From Paraplanobispora takensis (GTDB lineage: Bacteria > Actinomycetota > Actinomycetes > Streptosporangiales > Streptosporangiaceae): a DNA stretch of 64,000 bases. The translations under genes and the position numbers were made by a program. The notes beneath the pieces were generated by a model. That model worked only from the letters and a program-made list of their open reading frames with translations, was not told the DNA's origin and made no database searches. Shown in pieces: positions 10,325 through 18,597 of this stretch. Where the stretch lies: positions 112,032 through 176,031 of the forward strand of contig NZ_BOOK01000013.1 in assembly GCF_016863195.1 (NCBI RefSeq). The letters are read 5' to 3'. Position 1 is the first letter of the stretch, and every line of letters starts with the position of its first letter.

Positions 10325-11998
10325 TCAGGCCACGGGGCGGAAACGCTCTGGCTCGCCGGCGGGCCCGTGACCGGATCCGCGACCGGGTCCGCCGGTCGCC
10401 CGGACGGGCCCGTGGCCGGGTCCGCCGGTCGCCTGGACGGATCCGGCGGCCGGACCGGCGCCGGCCTCGGGCTCGGTCTCGGCGGGGGGCTGGGGGAGCG
10501 GGCCGATCAGGACCCGGTTGCGGCCGGCGTTCTTGGCGGCGTACAGCGCCTCGTCGGCGATCCGGATGAGGTCGTCGGCCGTCCGGGCGTGCAGTGGCAT
10601 GATCGCGCCGCCCACCGAGGCGGTGACGGGCACGCCGGTGGACTCGCCGGCGGCCACGGGGGCGGCGGCCACCACGGCGCGGATGCGCTCGGCGAGCAGG
10701 GCCAGCCCCCCTGCCGTGGTGTGCGGCGCCAGGACCGCGAACTCCTCGCCGCCGAAGCGGGCGGCCAGGTCGCCGTCCCGGCAGACCGCGCGGATGCGGC
10801 GCGCCGTCTCGGCCAGGACCGCGTCCCCGGCGGGGTGGCCGAAGGTGTCGTTGACCCGCTTGAAGTGGTCCACGTCGATGAGCAGCAGGCCCAGCGTGGT
10901 GCCGTGGCGATCGGAGCGGGAGATCTCGCCGTGCATGCTCTCCTCCAGCAGCCGCCGGGTGCTCAGGCCGGTGAGCGCGTCGGTCATGGCCAGCCGCCGC
11001 TGGGCGGCGACCAGCCCGGACATGCGGGCCATGACCAGCAGGAACAGGGAGGCCGAGGCGGCGGCCAGCACCAGCAGCTCCATGTCGCCGTCCTGGAGGT
11101 AGCGCACGAGCAGGACCATCGGCGCCATGAGGGTCGCGGTGGCCAGCAGGACGAGCCGGTGACGGGAGGCGTCGGCGGGCCGGGCGGGCACCTGCTCGCC
11201 CATCCTGGCCATCGACGGGTGCAGCCCGGCCGCGCCGAGCAGCACGTAGCCGCTCAGCCAGCCGAGGTCCAGCGCGGTGCCGGGGATGTACTCGCCGAAC
11301 AGGGCCTGCATCCCGTAGCCGATGTCGGCCACCAGGACCAGGGAGAGGAAACCGATCAGCAGATGGTAGGACCGGCTCCGCTCGCCCCCGCCGAACACCA
11401 GGCGCAGCGACAGCGCCAGCACCAGCAGGTCCACCACCGGGAAGGCCAGTGTGGCGAACTGATCGGCCGGGGGGAGGGACGAGGTGACCATCACCGGGCC
11501 GATCAGGAACATCCAGTACAGCAGGGCGGCGCCGATCGAGATGACGAAGGCGTCGATCATGGCCGGGACGTCGCCCCCGGGCGTGCGCCGCCTGATGAGC
11601 AGGATGAGCGCCAGCCCCAGGAAGGGGTACTGCAGGAGATAGAAGATGTTGGCCAGCAGCGGATAGCTGCTGCCGGAGTCGCTCGGCATGAACGAGTAGG
11701 CCAGGTCCCCCAGGGTGTACATCACCTGGCTGGCCGCCAGCAGCCACCAGGCCATCCTCGCCCGCGGCCGCCGCCACCGGATCCCGGCGGCGATGACGGC
11801 CGCGGATCCCCCGCTGATCACGCAGTACAGCCCCGACTGCACGTCGTCGGACGCGCCGAGGAACGGGAGCGCGTAGTACAGGGCGATCAGGGCGGCACCG
11901 GTGAGGAGGCAGCAGACCCACGCGGGCGGCAGACGACGTCCGCGCACGCCGGGCCGCCCGGCGGCCGGGCTGCTTGCGGTGGTGAGCGAACGGTTCAT
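10325..11998 (-). CDS. Membrane-bound diguanylate cyclase (GGDEF)
   Basis: Predicted c-di-GMP synthase, 557 residues. About eight hydrophobic segments fill residues 20-330, followed by a GGDEF domain: TDALTGLSTRR (about 339), LLLIDVDHFKRVND, and the active-site motif GGEEF (416-420). An RDGD at 407-410, five residues before GGEEF, matches the inhibitory I-site, so product feedback is likely. The C-terminal 55 residues are low-complexity, with repeats of ATGGPGxG. ATG 11998 is chosen at the start of the conserved part; an ATG at 12079 in the same frame would add 27 residues. Confidence 0.88.
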   Translation of the reverse strand: MNRSLTTASSPAAGRPGVRGRRLPPAWVCCLLTGAALIALYYALPFLGASDDVQSGLYCVISGGSAAVIAAGIRWRRPRARMAWWLLAASQVMYTLGDLAYSFMPSDSGSSYPLLANIFYLLQYPFLGLALILLIRRRTPGGDVPAMIDAFVISIGAALLYWMFLIGPVMVTSSLPPADQFATLAFPVVDLLVLALSLRLVFGGGERSRSYHLLIGFLSLVLVADIGYGMQALFGEYIPGTALDLGWLSGYVLLGAAGLHPSMARMGEQVPARPADASRHRLVLLATATLMAPMVLLVRYLQDGDMELLVLAAASASLFLLVMARMSGLVAAQRRLAMTDALTGLSTRRLLEESMHGEISRSDRHGTTLGLLLIDVDHFKRVNDTFGHPAGDAVLAETARRIRAVCRDGDLAARFGGEEFAVLAPHTTAGGLALLAERIRAVVAAAPVAAGESTGVPVTASVGGAIMPLHARTADDLIRIADEALYAAKNAGRNRVLIGPLPQPPAETEPEAGAGPAAGSVQATGGPGHGPVRATGGPGRGSGHGPAGEPERFRPVA

Positions 11999-12234
11999 GG
12001 CCTCTGGTCCAGGCGGCGTCCCGGCCCCCGCGCGGGTGCCGGATACGGATGTCACGGCAGGGATTTCCCGTCCATCCAACCGGCCGGCGGATGCCTGTCG
12101 GTAGCGGGACGGTTGCAGAACGGGAGCGGCCGCGGGCGAGGCCTGCCCGCGCCGCCCCGCAGCGCGTACGCGCCGGCGGGACCGGGCGGCGTGCGGACCG
12201 CCGGGATCCGCCGGACCGGTCGGCGGAGCGCCGG

Positions 12235-12921
12235 TTACGGGATGGCGCCGGGGGTGATCAGCCCGGTCTCGTAGGCCAGGACCACGGCCTGGACGCGGTC
12301 GCGCAGGTTCAGCTTGGTGAGCACGTTGCCGACGTGGGTCTTGACGGTGGTCTCGCTCACCACCAGTTCGGCGGCGATCTCGGCGTTGGACATGCCGCGG
12401 GCGATCAGCCGCAGGACCTCCAGCTCACGCTCGGTGAGCCGGTCCAGGCGGGCCGGGGTGGACTGCTGGTGGGCCGAGGGGAGCCGGGCGCCGAACTTGT
12501 CCAGCAGCCGCCGGGTGACGCTCGGGGCGACGATGGCGTCGCCCGCGGCGACCACCCGGATGGCCTGCACCAGCTCGTCCGGCGGGACGTCCTTGAGCAG
12601 GAAGCCGCTGGCCCCGGCGCGCAGCGCCTCCACGATGTACTCGTCCAGGTCGAAGGTGGTCAGCACCAGAACCCGGGGCACGTGGGCGCCGCCCGAGGCC
12701 TCGCGGACGATCCGGCGGGTCGCCTCGATGCCGTCGACGCCGGGCATCCGGATGTCCATCAGCACCACGTCGGGCAGCAGCGCCCGCGACTGGTCCTGGG
12801 CGGCCTTGCCGTCGCCCGCCTCGCCGACCACCGTGACGTCGGGCTCGGCCTCCAGGATGAGCCGGAAGCCGGTGCGCAGCAGTGGCTGGTCGTCCACGAG
12901 CAGCACTCTGATCGTCATCAT
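12235..12921 (-). CDS. NarL/FixJ-family response regulator
   Basis: DNA-binding response regulator, 228 residues. The receiver domain has the acidic pair D10-D11, phosphoacceptor D56 in LMDIRMPG, and the conserved Lys in FLLKDVPP. A LuxR-type helix-turn-helix follows (LTERELEVLRLIARGMSNAE, then VSETTVKTHVGNVLTKL). The first of two adjacent ATG codons overlaps the stop of the kinase gene (ATGA), so the pair is translationally coupled. Target genes are unknown. Confidence 0.95.
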   Translation of the reverse strand: MMTIRVLLVDDQPLLRTGFRLILEAEPDVTVVGEAGDGKAAQDQSRALLPDVVLMDIRMPGVDGIEATRRIVREASGGAHVPRVLVLTTFDLDEYIVEALRAGASGFLLKDVPPDELVQAIRVVAAGDAIVAPSVTRRLLDKFGARLPSAHQQSTPARLDRLTERELEVLRLIARGMSNAEIAAELVVSETTVKTHVGNVLTKLNLRDRVQAVVLAYETGLITPGAIP

Positions 12922-14216
12922 GAGTCCTTGAGAGGGAACCGGGCTCGTACCTCGAATCCGCCCTCCGGACGCGGGCCGATCCTCAGAATTCCACCATAGA
13001 GTGCGACCCGTTCACGAATGCCGACCAATCCGTGGCCGATCCGCTCGGCCGCGGCCCGCTCGCCCCCGGTGCGGCCGCCCCCGTCCCGGCCCCGGTCCGC
13101 CGGTCCGTCCGCGGCGCGATCCCCCTGCGGTCCCCGGCCGTCGTCCTCGACGTGGACGGTCAGCTCACCCGGCTCGTGCCGTACGGTCACCCAGGCGTGC
13201 GCGCCCGCGCCCGCGTGGCGCAGGCTGTTGGTGAGCGCCTCCTGGACCAGGCGGTAGGCGGCCAGGTCCACCCCCGGCGGCAGCGGCCCGAACGGGTCCC
13301 CGCCGTCGGCGGGCGCCTCACAGGCGCCCGCCATGTCCAGCCGCGTGGGCAGGCCCGCCTCGCGCATCTGGGCGACCAGGGAGGGGATCTCGTGCACGCC
13401 GGGCTGCGGTTCGCGCTCGGCGGGGGCGCCCGGGTCGGTCCGCAGCACGCCCACGATGTTGCGCATCTCGGCCATCGCGGTGCGGCCCATCTTCTCGATG
13501 GCCGACAGCGCCTCGCGCGCCCCGTCGGGGTTGCTGGCCAGCACCCGGCGGGCCGCGGCGGCCTGGACGGTCATCACGCTCACGTGGTGGGCGACCACGT
13601 CGTGCAGCTCCCTGGCGATGCGGGAGCGCTCCTCCGCCCTGGCCGCGCGGGTGTCGGCCTCCCTGGCCCGCTCCATCCGCCCGGCGCGCTCGCGCAGCTC
13701 CGACAGGTAGGCCCGGCGCAGCCGCAGGCTCCGGCCCGCCAGCCAGAGCGCCGTGGCGAGCACGACCACCAGCAGGTGCGCGCTCCAGTCGCCGAGGTCG
13801 CCTCGCAGCGCCCCGGAGGCCAGACGGCCGGCGAAGCCCACCGCGAGCGCACACAGGCTCAGCGCCAGGCCCCGGTGCGCGGCGACCGTGTAGACCAGCC
13901 ACAACGTGGCCAGCCAGAGCAGGGAGCCGCCCTGGGCCAGGGCCGCCAGCGTCATGTCGACGAGGACGACCAGGCAGAGCGTCAGGAACGGCCGGCGGCG
14001 GCGCAACGCCGTGGCCAGGCACCCGGCCACGATCAGGGTCAGGCCCGGCCAGCTGGGGGAGTACGGCGCGGCGGGGCCGCCGTAGGAGGAGCCGAAGGGG
14101 GAGGGAAGGTAGGCGAAGGGGACCGCGGCGGCCGCCAGCAGCACGGCGAGCACCGCGTCCGAGACCAGCCGGCGGTCGCGGGACCGGGGGGACGGACCGC
14201 CCAGGGTGTTGCGCAC
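12918..14216 (-). CDS. NarL-type sensor histidine kinase
   Basis: Two-component kinase, 432 residues, partner of the regulator encoded immediately after it. Five to six hydrophobic segments (about 18-165) form the membrane sensor, and a short helical linker leads to the HisKA_3 box with phosphoacceptor H206 in RIARELHDVVAHH. The ATPase domain has RLVQEALTNSLRHAG (N box), VEDDGRGP (G1) and GHGLVGIRERV (G2). Between G1 and G2 lies a Gly/Arg/Asp-rich insertion of about 30 residues. The GTG start has no clear ribosome-binding site. The signal is unknown. Confidence 0.93.
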   Translation of the reverse strand: MRNTLGGPSPRSRDRRLVSDAVLAVLLAAAAVPFAYLPSPFGSSYGGPAAPYSPSWPGLTLIVAGCLATALRRRRPFLTLCLVVLVDMTLAALAQGGSLLWLATLWLVYTVAAHRGLALSLCALAVGFAGRLASGALRGDLGDWSAHLLVVVLATALWLAGRSLRLRRAYLSELRERAGRMERAREADTRAARAEERSRIARELHDVVAHHVSVMTVQAAAARRVLASNPDGAREALSAIEKMGRTAMAEMRNIVGVLRTDPGAPAEREPQPGVHEIPSLVAQMREAGLPTRLDMAGACEAPADGGDPFGPLPPGVDLAAYRLVQEALTNSLRHAGAGAHAWVTVRHEPGELTVHVEDDGRGPQGDRAADGPADRGRDGGGRTGGERAAAERIGHGLVGIRERVALYGGILRIGPRPEGGFEVRARFPLKDS

Positions 14217-14304
14217 ACAATCAATTTAGGCGCCCTGTCACCCGCGCCACCCTGCTGCAGGGGGAAATCCCCCTCATCCCCTCGGATGACCCCGCCGGGG
14301 CGGA

Positions 14305-15174
14305 TCAGATCTCGTCGGTGGCGGCCCGGGTCGTGCGGCGGGTGCTGCGCACCGTGTCGCCCGGCTGCCGGGCGGGGAGCGGCGGAGGGGTGCCGCCGTA
14401 CTCCGGGCACAGGTCCTTGTAGTTGCACCAGTCGCACAGGCGGCTGGGCCTGGCCACCCACTCGCCGGTGTCCAGGGCCCGCTCGATGGCCTTCCACAGC
14501 GCCCGCACCTTGCGCTCGGTGGCGCGCAGGTCGGCCTCGTCGGGGGCGTAGCGCAGGATCTCGCCGGCCCCGCCGAGGTACATCAGCTGCAGCAGGCGGG
14601 GCACCGAGCCGTGCAGCCGCCACAGCACCAGCGCGTAGAACTTCATCTGGAACAGCGCCTTGGCCTCGAAGGACGGGCCCGGCGCGCTGCCGGTCTTGTA
14701 GTCGACCACCCGGACCTCGCCGGTGGGCGCGACGTCCAGCCGGTCGATGTAACCCCGCAGCATCAGGCCGTCGTCGAGCACCACCTCGACGTACAGCTCC
14801 CGCTCGGCGGGCTCCAGGACGCGGGGGTCCTCCAGCGTGAAGTAGCGCTCCAGCATGGTGCGGGCCTGGGCCAGCCACTCGGCCCGCTCCCGCTCGCCGG
14901 CGAACATCTCACCGTAGGCGGGCTCCTCGGCCAGCAGGCGCTCCCACTGGGGCTCCACCAGGTCCAGGGCCGCGGCGACGGTGCGCGCCGGGGCCGGCAG
15001 GTCGTAGAGGCGCTCCAGGACCGAGTGCACCATCGTGCCGCGCACCGCGGCGGGCGACGGCGGCTCCGGCAGCCGGTCGATCACCCGGAACCGGTAGAGC
15101 AGCGGGCACGTCATGAAGTCACCGGCGCGGGACGGCGACAGCGCTCCGATGATCGTGGGCTCGGTCAGTGACAT
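14305..15174 (-). CDS. RecB/Cas4-like PD-(D/E)XK nuclease
   Basis: Stand-alone RecB-family exonuclease, 289 residues. The catalytic core shows GYIDRLDV and VDYKTGS, the PD-(D/E)XK motif. One Cys near the N-terminus (C23, in DFMTCPLLYRF) and three at the C-terminus (CDWCNYKDLC) match the four-cysteine iron-sulphur arrangement of AddB and Cas4. No cas gene is near, so a DNA-repair role is more likely than CRISPR adaptation. In many actinobacteria this gene neighbours a site-2 protease and the trmI/proteasome region, as here with the protease at 15301. Confidence 0.88.
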   Translation of the reverse strand: MSLTEPTIIGALSPSRAGDFMTCPLLYRFRVIDRLPEPPSPAAVRGTMVHSVLERLYDLPAPARTVAAALDLVEPQWERLLAEEPAYGEMFAGERERAEWLAQARTMLERYFTLEDPRVLEPAERELYVEVVLDDGLMLRGYIDRLDVAPTGEVRVVDYKTGSAPGPSFEAKALFQMKFYALVLWRLHGSVPRLLQLMYLGGAGEILRYAPDEADLRATERKVRALWKAIERALDTGEWVARPSRLCDWCNYKDLCPEYGGTPPPLPARQPGDTVRSTRRTTRAATDEI

Positions 15175-15300
15175 GCCCGCACTGTAGGTCACCTCGGCGA
15201 CAGTTTGCGCCCGGAGTGGAGATCCGGCGCGGCCCCCGCGACCCCGGGCGCGTAGCATCGAGGCCGGAGCCCGAGTGATTCGAGGAGTGGTGAGCCACCG

Positions 15301-16434
15301 GTGAGCAGCGAGAGCCCGCGCCAGGACAACCCGGGTCTGCGGATGGGGCGTCCGTTCGGCATCCCGGTCTACGTCTCGCCGACCTGGTTCATCGTGGCGG
15401 CGTTCATCACCTTCACCTTCCAGCCCGCGGTGGTGTCGCGGCTGCCCGAGCTGAGCACCGGCCTGTCCTATCTGGTCGCACTGGTCTTCGCGGTGCTGCT
15501 GTACGTCTCGGTGCTGCTGCACGAGCTGGCGCACTGCGTGGTCGCCAAGATGTACGGCCTGCCGGTCCGGCGCATCACGCTCTATCTGCTCGGCGGCGTC
15601 TCGGAGATCGAGCGCGAGCCGCAGACCCCGGGCAGGGAGTTCATGGTGGCCTTCTCCGGGCCGCTGCTCTCCCTGGGGCTGGGCGGCGTGGGCTTCGCGC
15701 TGGACCGGTTCCTGGACCCCGACACGATCCTGGGCGTGCTGAGCTACCAGCTGTGGCTCGCCAACCTGATCGTCGGAGTGTTCAACCTGCTGCCGGGCCT
15801 GCCGCTCGACGGGGGCCGCATGCTGCGCGCCGGAGTGTGGAAGCTCACCCGCAGCTCCGGGGCCGGCACGATCGCCGCGGCCTGGGTGGGACGCGGGCTG
15901 GCGGTCGTCCTGGTGGTCTGGCCGGCCGTCCTGTCGCTGATGAGCGGCCAGGAGCCGAGCTGGGGCCCGCTCATCTGGTCGGTGCTGCTGGCCTCCTTCA
16001 TCTGGTTCGGCGCCACGCAGGCGCTGCGCGGGGCCCGGATGCGGGCCCGCATCCCGCAGGTCAACGCGCGGGCCCTGGCCCGGCGGGCCATCGCGGTCAC
16101 CGCCGACGTGCCGCTGGCCGAGGCGCTGCGCCGTACGACCGAGGCCCAGGCCGGCGCCATCGTCGTGGTGGACCACGAGGGCCGCCCGACGGGGATCGTC
16201 AACGAGATCGCGGTGGAGGCCACCCCGGAGAACCGCCGCCCGTGGGTGGCGGTCGGATCGCTGGCCCGCAACCTGGAGCCGTCGCTGGTGCTGGCCGCCG
16301 ATCTGACGGGAGAATCCCTGATCGAGGCCATGCGCGAAAGCCCCGCGGGAGAGTATCTTCTGGTCGAACGCGGAGGAGAGATCTTCGGTGTGCTCGCCAC
16401 GTCGGACGTGAACCGGTTGTTCACCGGTGTCTGA
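15301..16434 (+). CDS. Site-2 protease family (M50) metalloprotease with CBS domains
   Basis: Intramembrane zinc protease, 377 residues. The N-terminal half has about six membrane segments with the zinc motif HELAH (74-78) and the third-ligand region LPLDGGRMLRAG. The C-terminal 125 residues form two CBS-like repeats (AEALRRTTEAQAGAIVVVD and LLVERGGEIFGVLATSDVN), which often bind adenine nucleotides. The GTG start is preceded by GAGGAGTGG about 10 bases away. Substrate unknown; related proteins cleave membrane-bound regulators or turn over membrane proteins. Confidence 0.92.
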   Translation: MSSESPRQDNPGLRMGRPFGIPVYVSPTWFIVAAFITFTFQPAVVSRLPELSTGLSYLVALVFAVLLYVSVLLHELAHCVVAKMYGLPVRRITLYLLGGVSEIEREPQTPGREFMVAFSGPLLSLGLGGVGFALDRFLDPDTILGVLSYQLWLANLIVGVFNLLPGLPLDGGRMLRAGVWKLTRSSGAGTIAAAWVGRGLAVVLVVWPAVLSLMSGQEPSWGPLIWSVLLASFIWFGATQALRGARMRARIPQVNARALARRAIAVTADVPLAEALRRTTEAQAGAIVVVDHEGRPTGIVNEIAVEATPENRRPWVAVGSLARNLEPSLVLAADLTGESLIEAMRESPAGEYLLVERGGEIFGVLATSDVNRLFTGV

Positions 16435-16450
16435 GCGAACCTCCGGCACT

Positions 16451-16466
16451 TTTCAGACGTCTGAAA
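16451..16466. promoter_or_regulatory. 16-bp palindrome upstream of the oxidoreductase operon
   Basis: TTTCAGACGTCTGAAA is a perfect palindrome in an AT-richer patch 146 bases before the oxidoreductase start and just after the protease stop. Symmetry and position fit an operator for a dimeric repressor. No regulator in the window can be assigned to it. Confidence 0.4.
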
Positions 16467-16565
16467 TATTGCGTTGGAACGAGACAAGGGGCAGCGTATC
16501 GGTGCGGGGGGAAAGATCGCCCGGTCTGTCCCACTCGTTTTCAGCGCGGACCGGGACTAATCTTC

Positions 16566-16588
16566 TGGCCAACTGAACCGGTTGGCCA
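16566..16588 (+). promoter_or_regulatory. Inverted repeat in the leader of the oxidoreductase gene
   Basis: TGGCCAAC and GTTGGCCA flank a 7-base spacer, ending 24 bases before the start codon. It could be an operator or an RNA hairpin close to the ribosome-binding region (GAGGGA at 16598). Confidence 0.35.
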
Positions 16589-16612
16589 CGTATCTTCGAG
16601 GGACGCATCACA

Positions 16613-18148
16613 TTGGCACCCCCCAGCACGCCGGCCCCGGCCGGTGACCTGACGCCGGAACTTCTCGGCACCCCCGAGTGGACCGACCAGATGGTCGCGT
16701 CCGCGGGCATTCCCATGTACGACATCCCCTTCGTCAGCATCGGCGGGGGCATGGGGTCGTTCGTGACCGTCGACTATCTGCGGGTCTACGGGGTTCCCAC
16801 CTCGCAGATGCGGGTCATCTCCAACATCGACCATCCGTGGCAGACCTACGAGTTCCTCACCAGGTGTTCGCAGATCCCGCGCGGTGAGCGGATCCGCTCC
16901 GACTCCTCCTCGCGCCCCGACAACCTGTGGGGCTTCCCCTCCTACGCGCTGGAGGAGGCCTGGAAGGACAAGAACCCGGCCTACCTGTGGCAGCTGTTCA
17001 CCGAGCCGCTCCTGAACGACTACTGGACGCCGCGGGCCGGGACCGTCTTCGAGAACCTGGAGCGCGAGGCCAAGCGCATCAACTACTGGGACATGCTGGT
17101 CAAGGGCCAGGTCCGGATGGTGCGGCGCAGGGCCGGCGGCGGCTACTTCACCGTCGTCACCCCGCCCGAGGGCGCGGCGCCCACCAAGCGCATCGTCTTC
17201 CGCTCGCGGTTCGTCCACATCGCGGTCGGCTACCCGGGACTGAAGTTCCTGCCCGACCTGCAGGAGTTCCGGACTAAATACTCCGACTACCAGCACGTCG
17301 TCAACGCCTACGAGCCGCACGAGCAGGTCTACGAGTTCCTCAAGACCCGCCCGGGAACGGTGGTCATCCGGGGCGGCGGCATCGTCGCCTCCCGGGTGCT
17401 CCAGCGCCTGTTCGACGACCGCAAGAAGTTCGGGCTCAAGACCCAGATCATCCACATCTTCCGGACCTTCGTCACCGGCTCCCACGGCCCGCACGTCTGG
17501 TCGCGGCGCAAGGGCGGCGACGGCTGGGCCTACCAGGGGTTCAACTATCCCAAGTCGGTGTGGGGCGGCCAGCTCAAGGCGGAGATGCGCAAGCTGGAGG
17601 GCGCCGAGCGCGCGGCCAAGTACAAGCAGATGGGCGGCACCAACACCCCCTACCGGCGGCACTGGCAGGAGCAGATGCGCGCCGGGCGCGAGGGGGGCTA
17701 CTACCACGCCGTGCAGGGCACGGTGGACCGGGTGGAGCGCACCGAGGACGGCCGGCTGGTCAGCTACGTGCGCAGCAGCGACGGCATCATCCGTGAGCCG
17801 GTGTCCGACTACATCATCGACTGCACGGGACTGGAGGCCGACATCTCCGAGCACCGCGTCTTCGCGGACCTGCTGCAGAACAGCGGCGCCTACCGCAACC
17901 CGGTCGGCCGCCTGGAGGTGGAGCGCCACTTCGAGGTGAAGGGGACCGCCAGCGGCGACGGCGCGCTGTACGCCTCCGGGTCGGCCACCCTCGGCGGCTA
18001 CTTCCCCGGCGTCGACACCTTCCTCGGGCTGCAGATCGCGGCCCAGGAGATCTCCGACGATCTGGCCAGACGCGGGTTCGTCCGGAAGATGGGACCGCTG
18101 CGCTCGACCGCGCAGTGGTTCAAGTGGGTCTTCAACTCGCCGGTATAA
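16613..18148 (+). CDS. FAD/NAD(P)-dependent oxidoreductase of unknown substrate
   Basis: Predicted cytosolic flavoenzyme, 511 residues. Two Rossmann nucleotide-binding motifs are visible: FVSIGGGMGS near residue 43 and VVIRGGGIVAS near residue 247. A late segment, YASGSATLGGYFPGVDTFLG, resembles the FAD-closing region of two-dinucleotide-binding-domain flavoproteins. The TTG start is weak (GAGGGA about 9 bases upstream); an ATG at 16691 is an alternative but would remove residues just ahead of the first Rossmann fold. It heads an operon with a small membrane protein and an FHA protein, so it may be redox-linked signalling rather than catabolism. No specific function is assigned. Confidence 0.75.
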   Translation: MAPPSTPAPAGDLTPELLGTPEWTDQMVASAGIPMYDIPFVSIGGGMGSFVTVDYLRVYGVPTSQMRVISNIDHPWQTYEFLTRCSQIPRGERIRSDSSSRPDNLWGFPSYALEEAWKDKNPAYLWQLFTEPLLNDYWTPRAGTVFENLEREAKRINYWDMLVKGQVRMVRRRAGGGYFTVVTPPEGAAPTKRIVFRSRFVHIAVGYPGLKFLPDLQEFRTKYSDYQHVVNAYEPHEQVYEFLKTRPGTVVIRGGGIVASRVLQRLFDDRKKFGLKTQIIHIFRTFVTGSHGPHVWSRRKGGDGWAYQGFNYPKSVWGGQLKAEMRKLEGAERAAKYKQMGGTNTPYRRHWQEQMRAGREGGYYHAVQGTVDRVERTEDGRLVSYVRSSDGIIREPVSDYIIDCTGLEADISEHRVFADLLQNSGAYRNPVGRLEVERHFEVKGTASGDGALYASGSATLGGYFPGVDTFLGLQIAAQEISDDLARRGFVRKMGPLRSTAQWFKWVFNSPV

Positions 18149-18159
18149 GGAGTGTCTCC

Positions 18160-18597
18160 GTGGTTCCGACCTTGATGGGGCGCATCCAGACGCGCCTGTT
18201 CCTGCTCGCCACCGTCGGCGTGGTGGTCACGCTGCTCATCATGCCGATCGTGCCGGGCGTGACCGCCCCGCTCGGCGAGCTCTATGTCACCGGTCTGCTC
18301 GTCCTGGTGGCGGTGGGGGTGCTGGGCATCGGCTGGGAGCTGATCTATCACTTCCTCATGCAGTTCAGGTGGGAGAAGGACTGGCCGACCATGTTCGGTT
18401 TGCTCACACTCGTTCCCGAAGGTCTTCTGCTGTACTTTTTGCTACGGTCCGGTGCGGTCGGTTTCATAGACCCGATTCCGGCGGCCGCGTTCTGGACGCA
18501 CTTCACCGTCGTCTGGGTATCCATGTGGCTAGTGGCGAACGGTCCGATGAGGGTGCCGTTCATCCGATGGCGTTTCCGGGGAGGGAGAGTTCTGTGA
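18160..18597 (+). CDS. Small four-helix membrane protein, unknown function
   Basis: 145 residues with four hydrophobic segments: about 13-32, 39-60, 78-95 and 105-125. It ends in the basic tail RVPFIRWRFRGGRVL. AAGGAG lies 7 bases before GTG 18160, a good start. It follows the oxidoreductase by 11 bases, and its stop overlaps the FHA gene start (GTGA), so the three are one operon. I do not recognise the family. A membrane anchor or quinone-side partner for the flavoprotein is possible but speculative. Confidence 0.75.
   Translation: MVPTLMGRIQTRLFLLATVGVVVTLLIMPIVPGVTAPLGELYVTGLLVLVAVGVLGIGWELIYHFLMQFRWEKDWPTMFGLLTLVPEGLLLYFLLRSGAVGFIDPIPAAAFWTHFTVVWVSMWLVANGPMRVPFIRWRFRGGRVL

Noticed and set aside
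8886..11921. 1011-codon open frame on the minus strand
   Set aside because: It overlaps the DppD/DppF genes and the diguanylate cyclase in another frame, with low-complexity composition and no motif.
14305..15174. Cas4 of a CRISPR system
   Set aside because: The nuclease has Cas4-like cysteines, but no repeats or other cas genes exist in the window. The neighbourhood is the usual actinobacterial trmI/proteasome flank.
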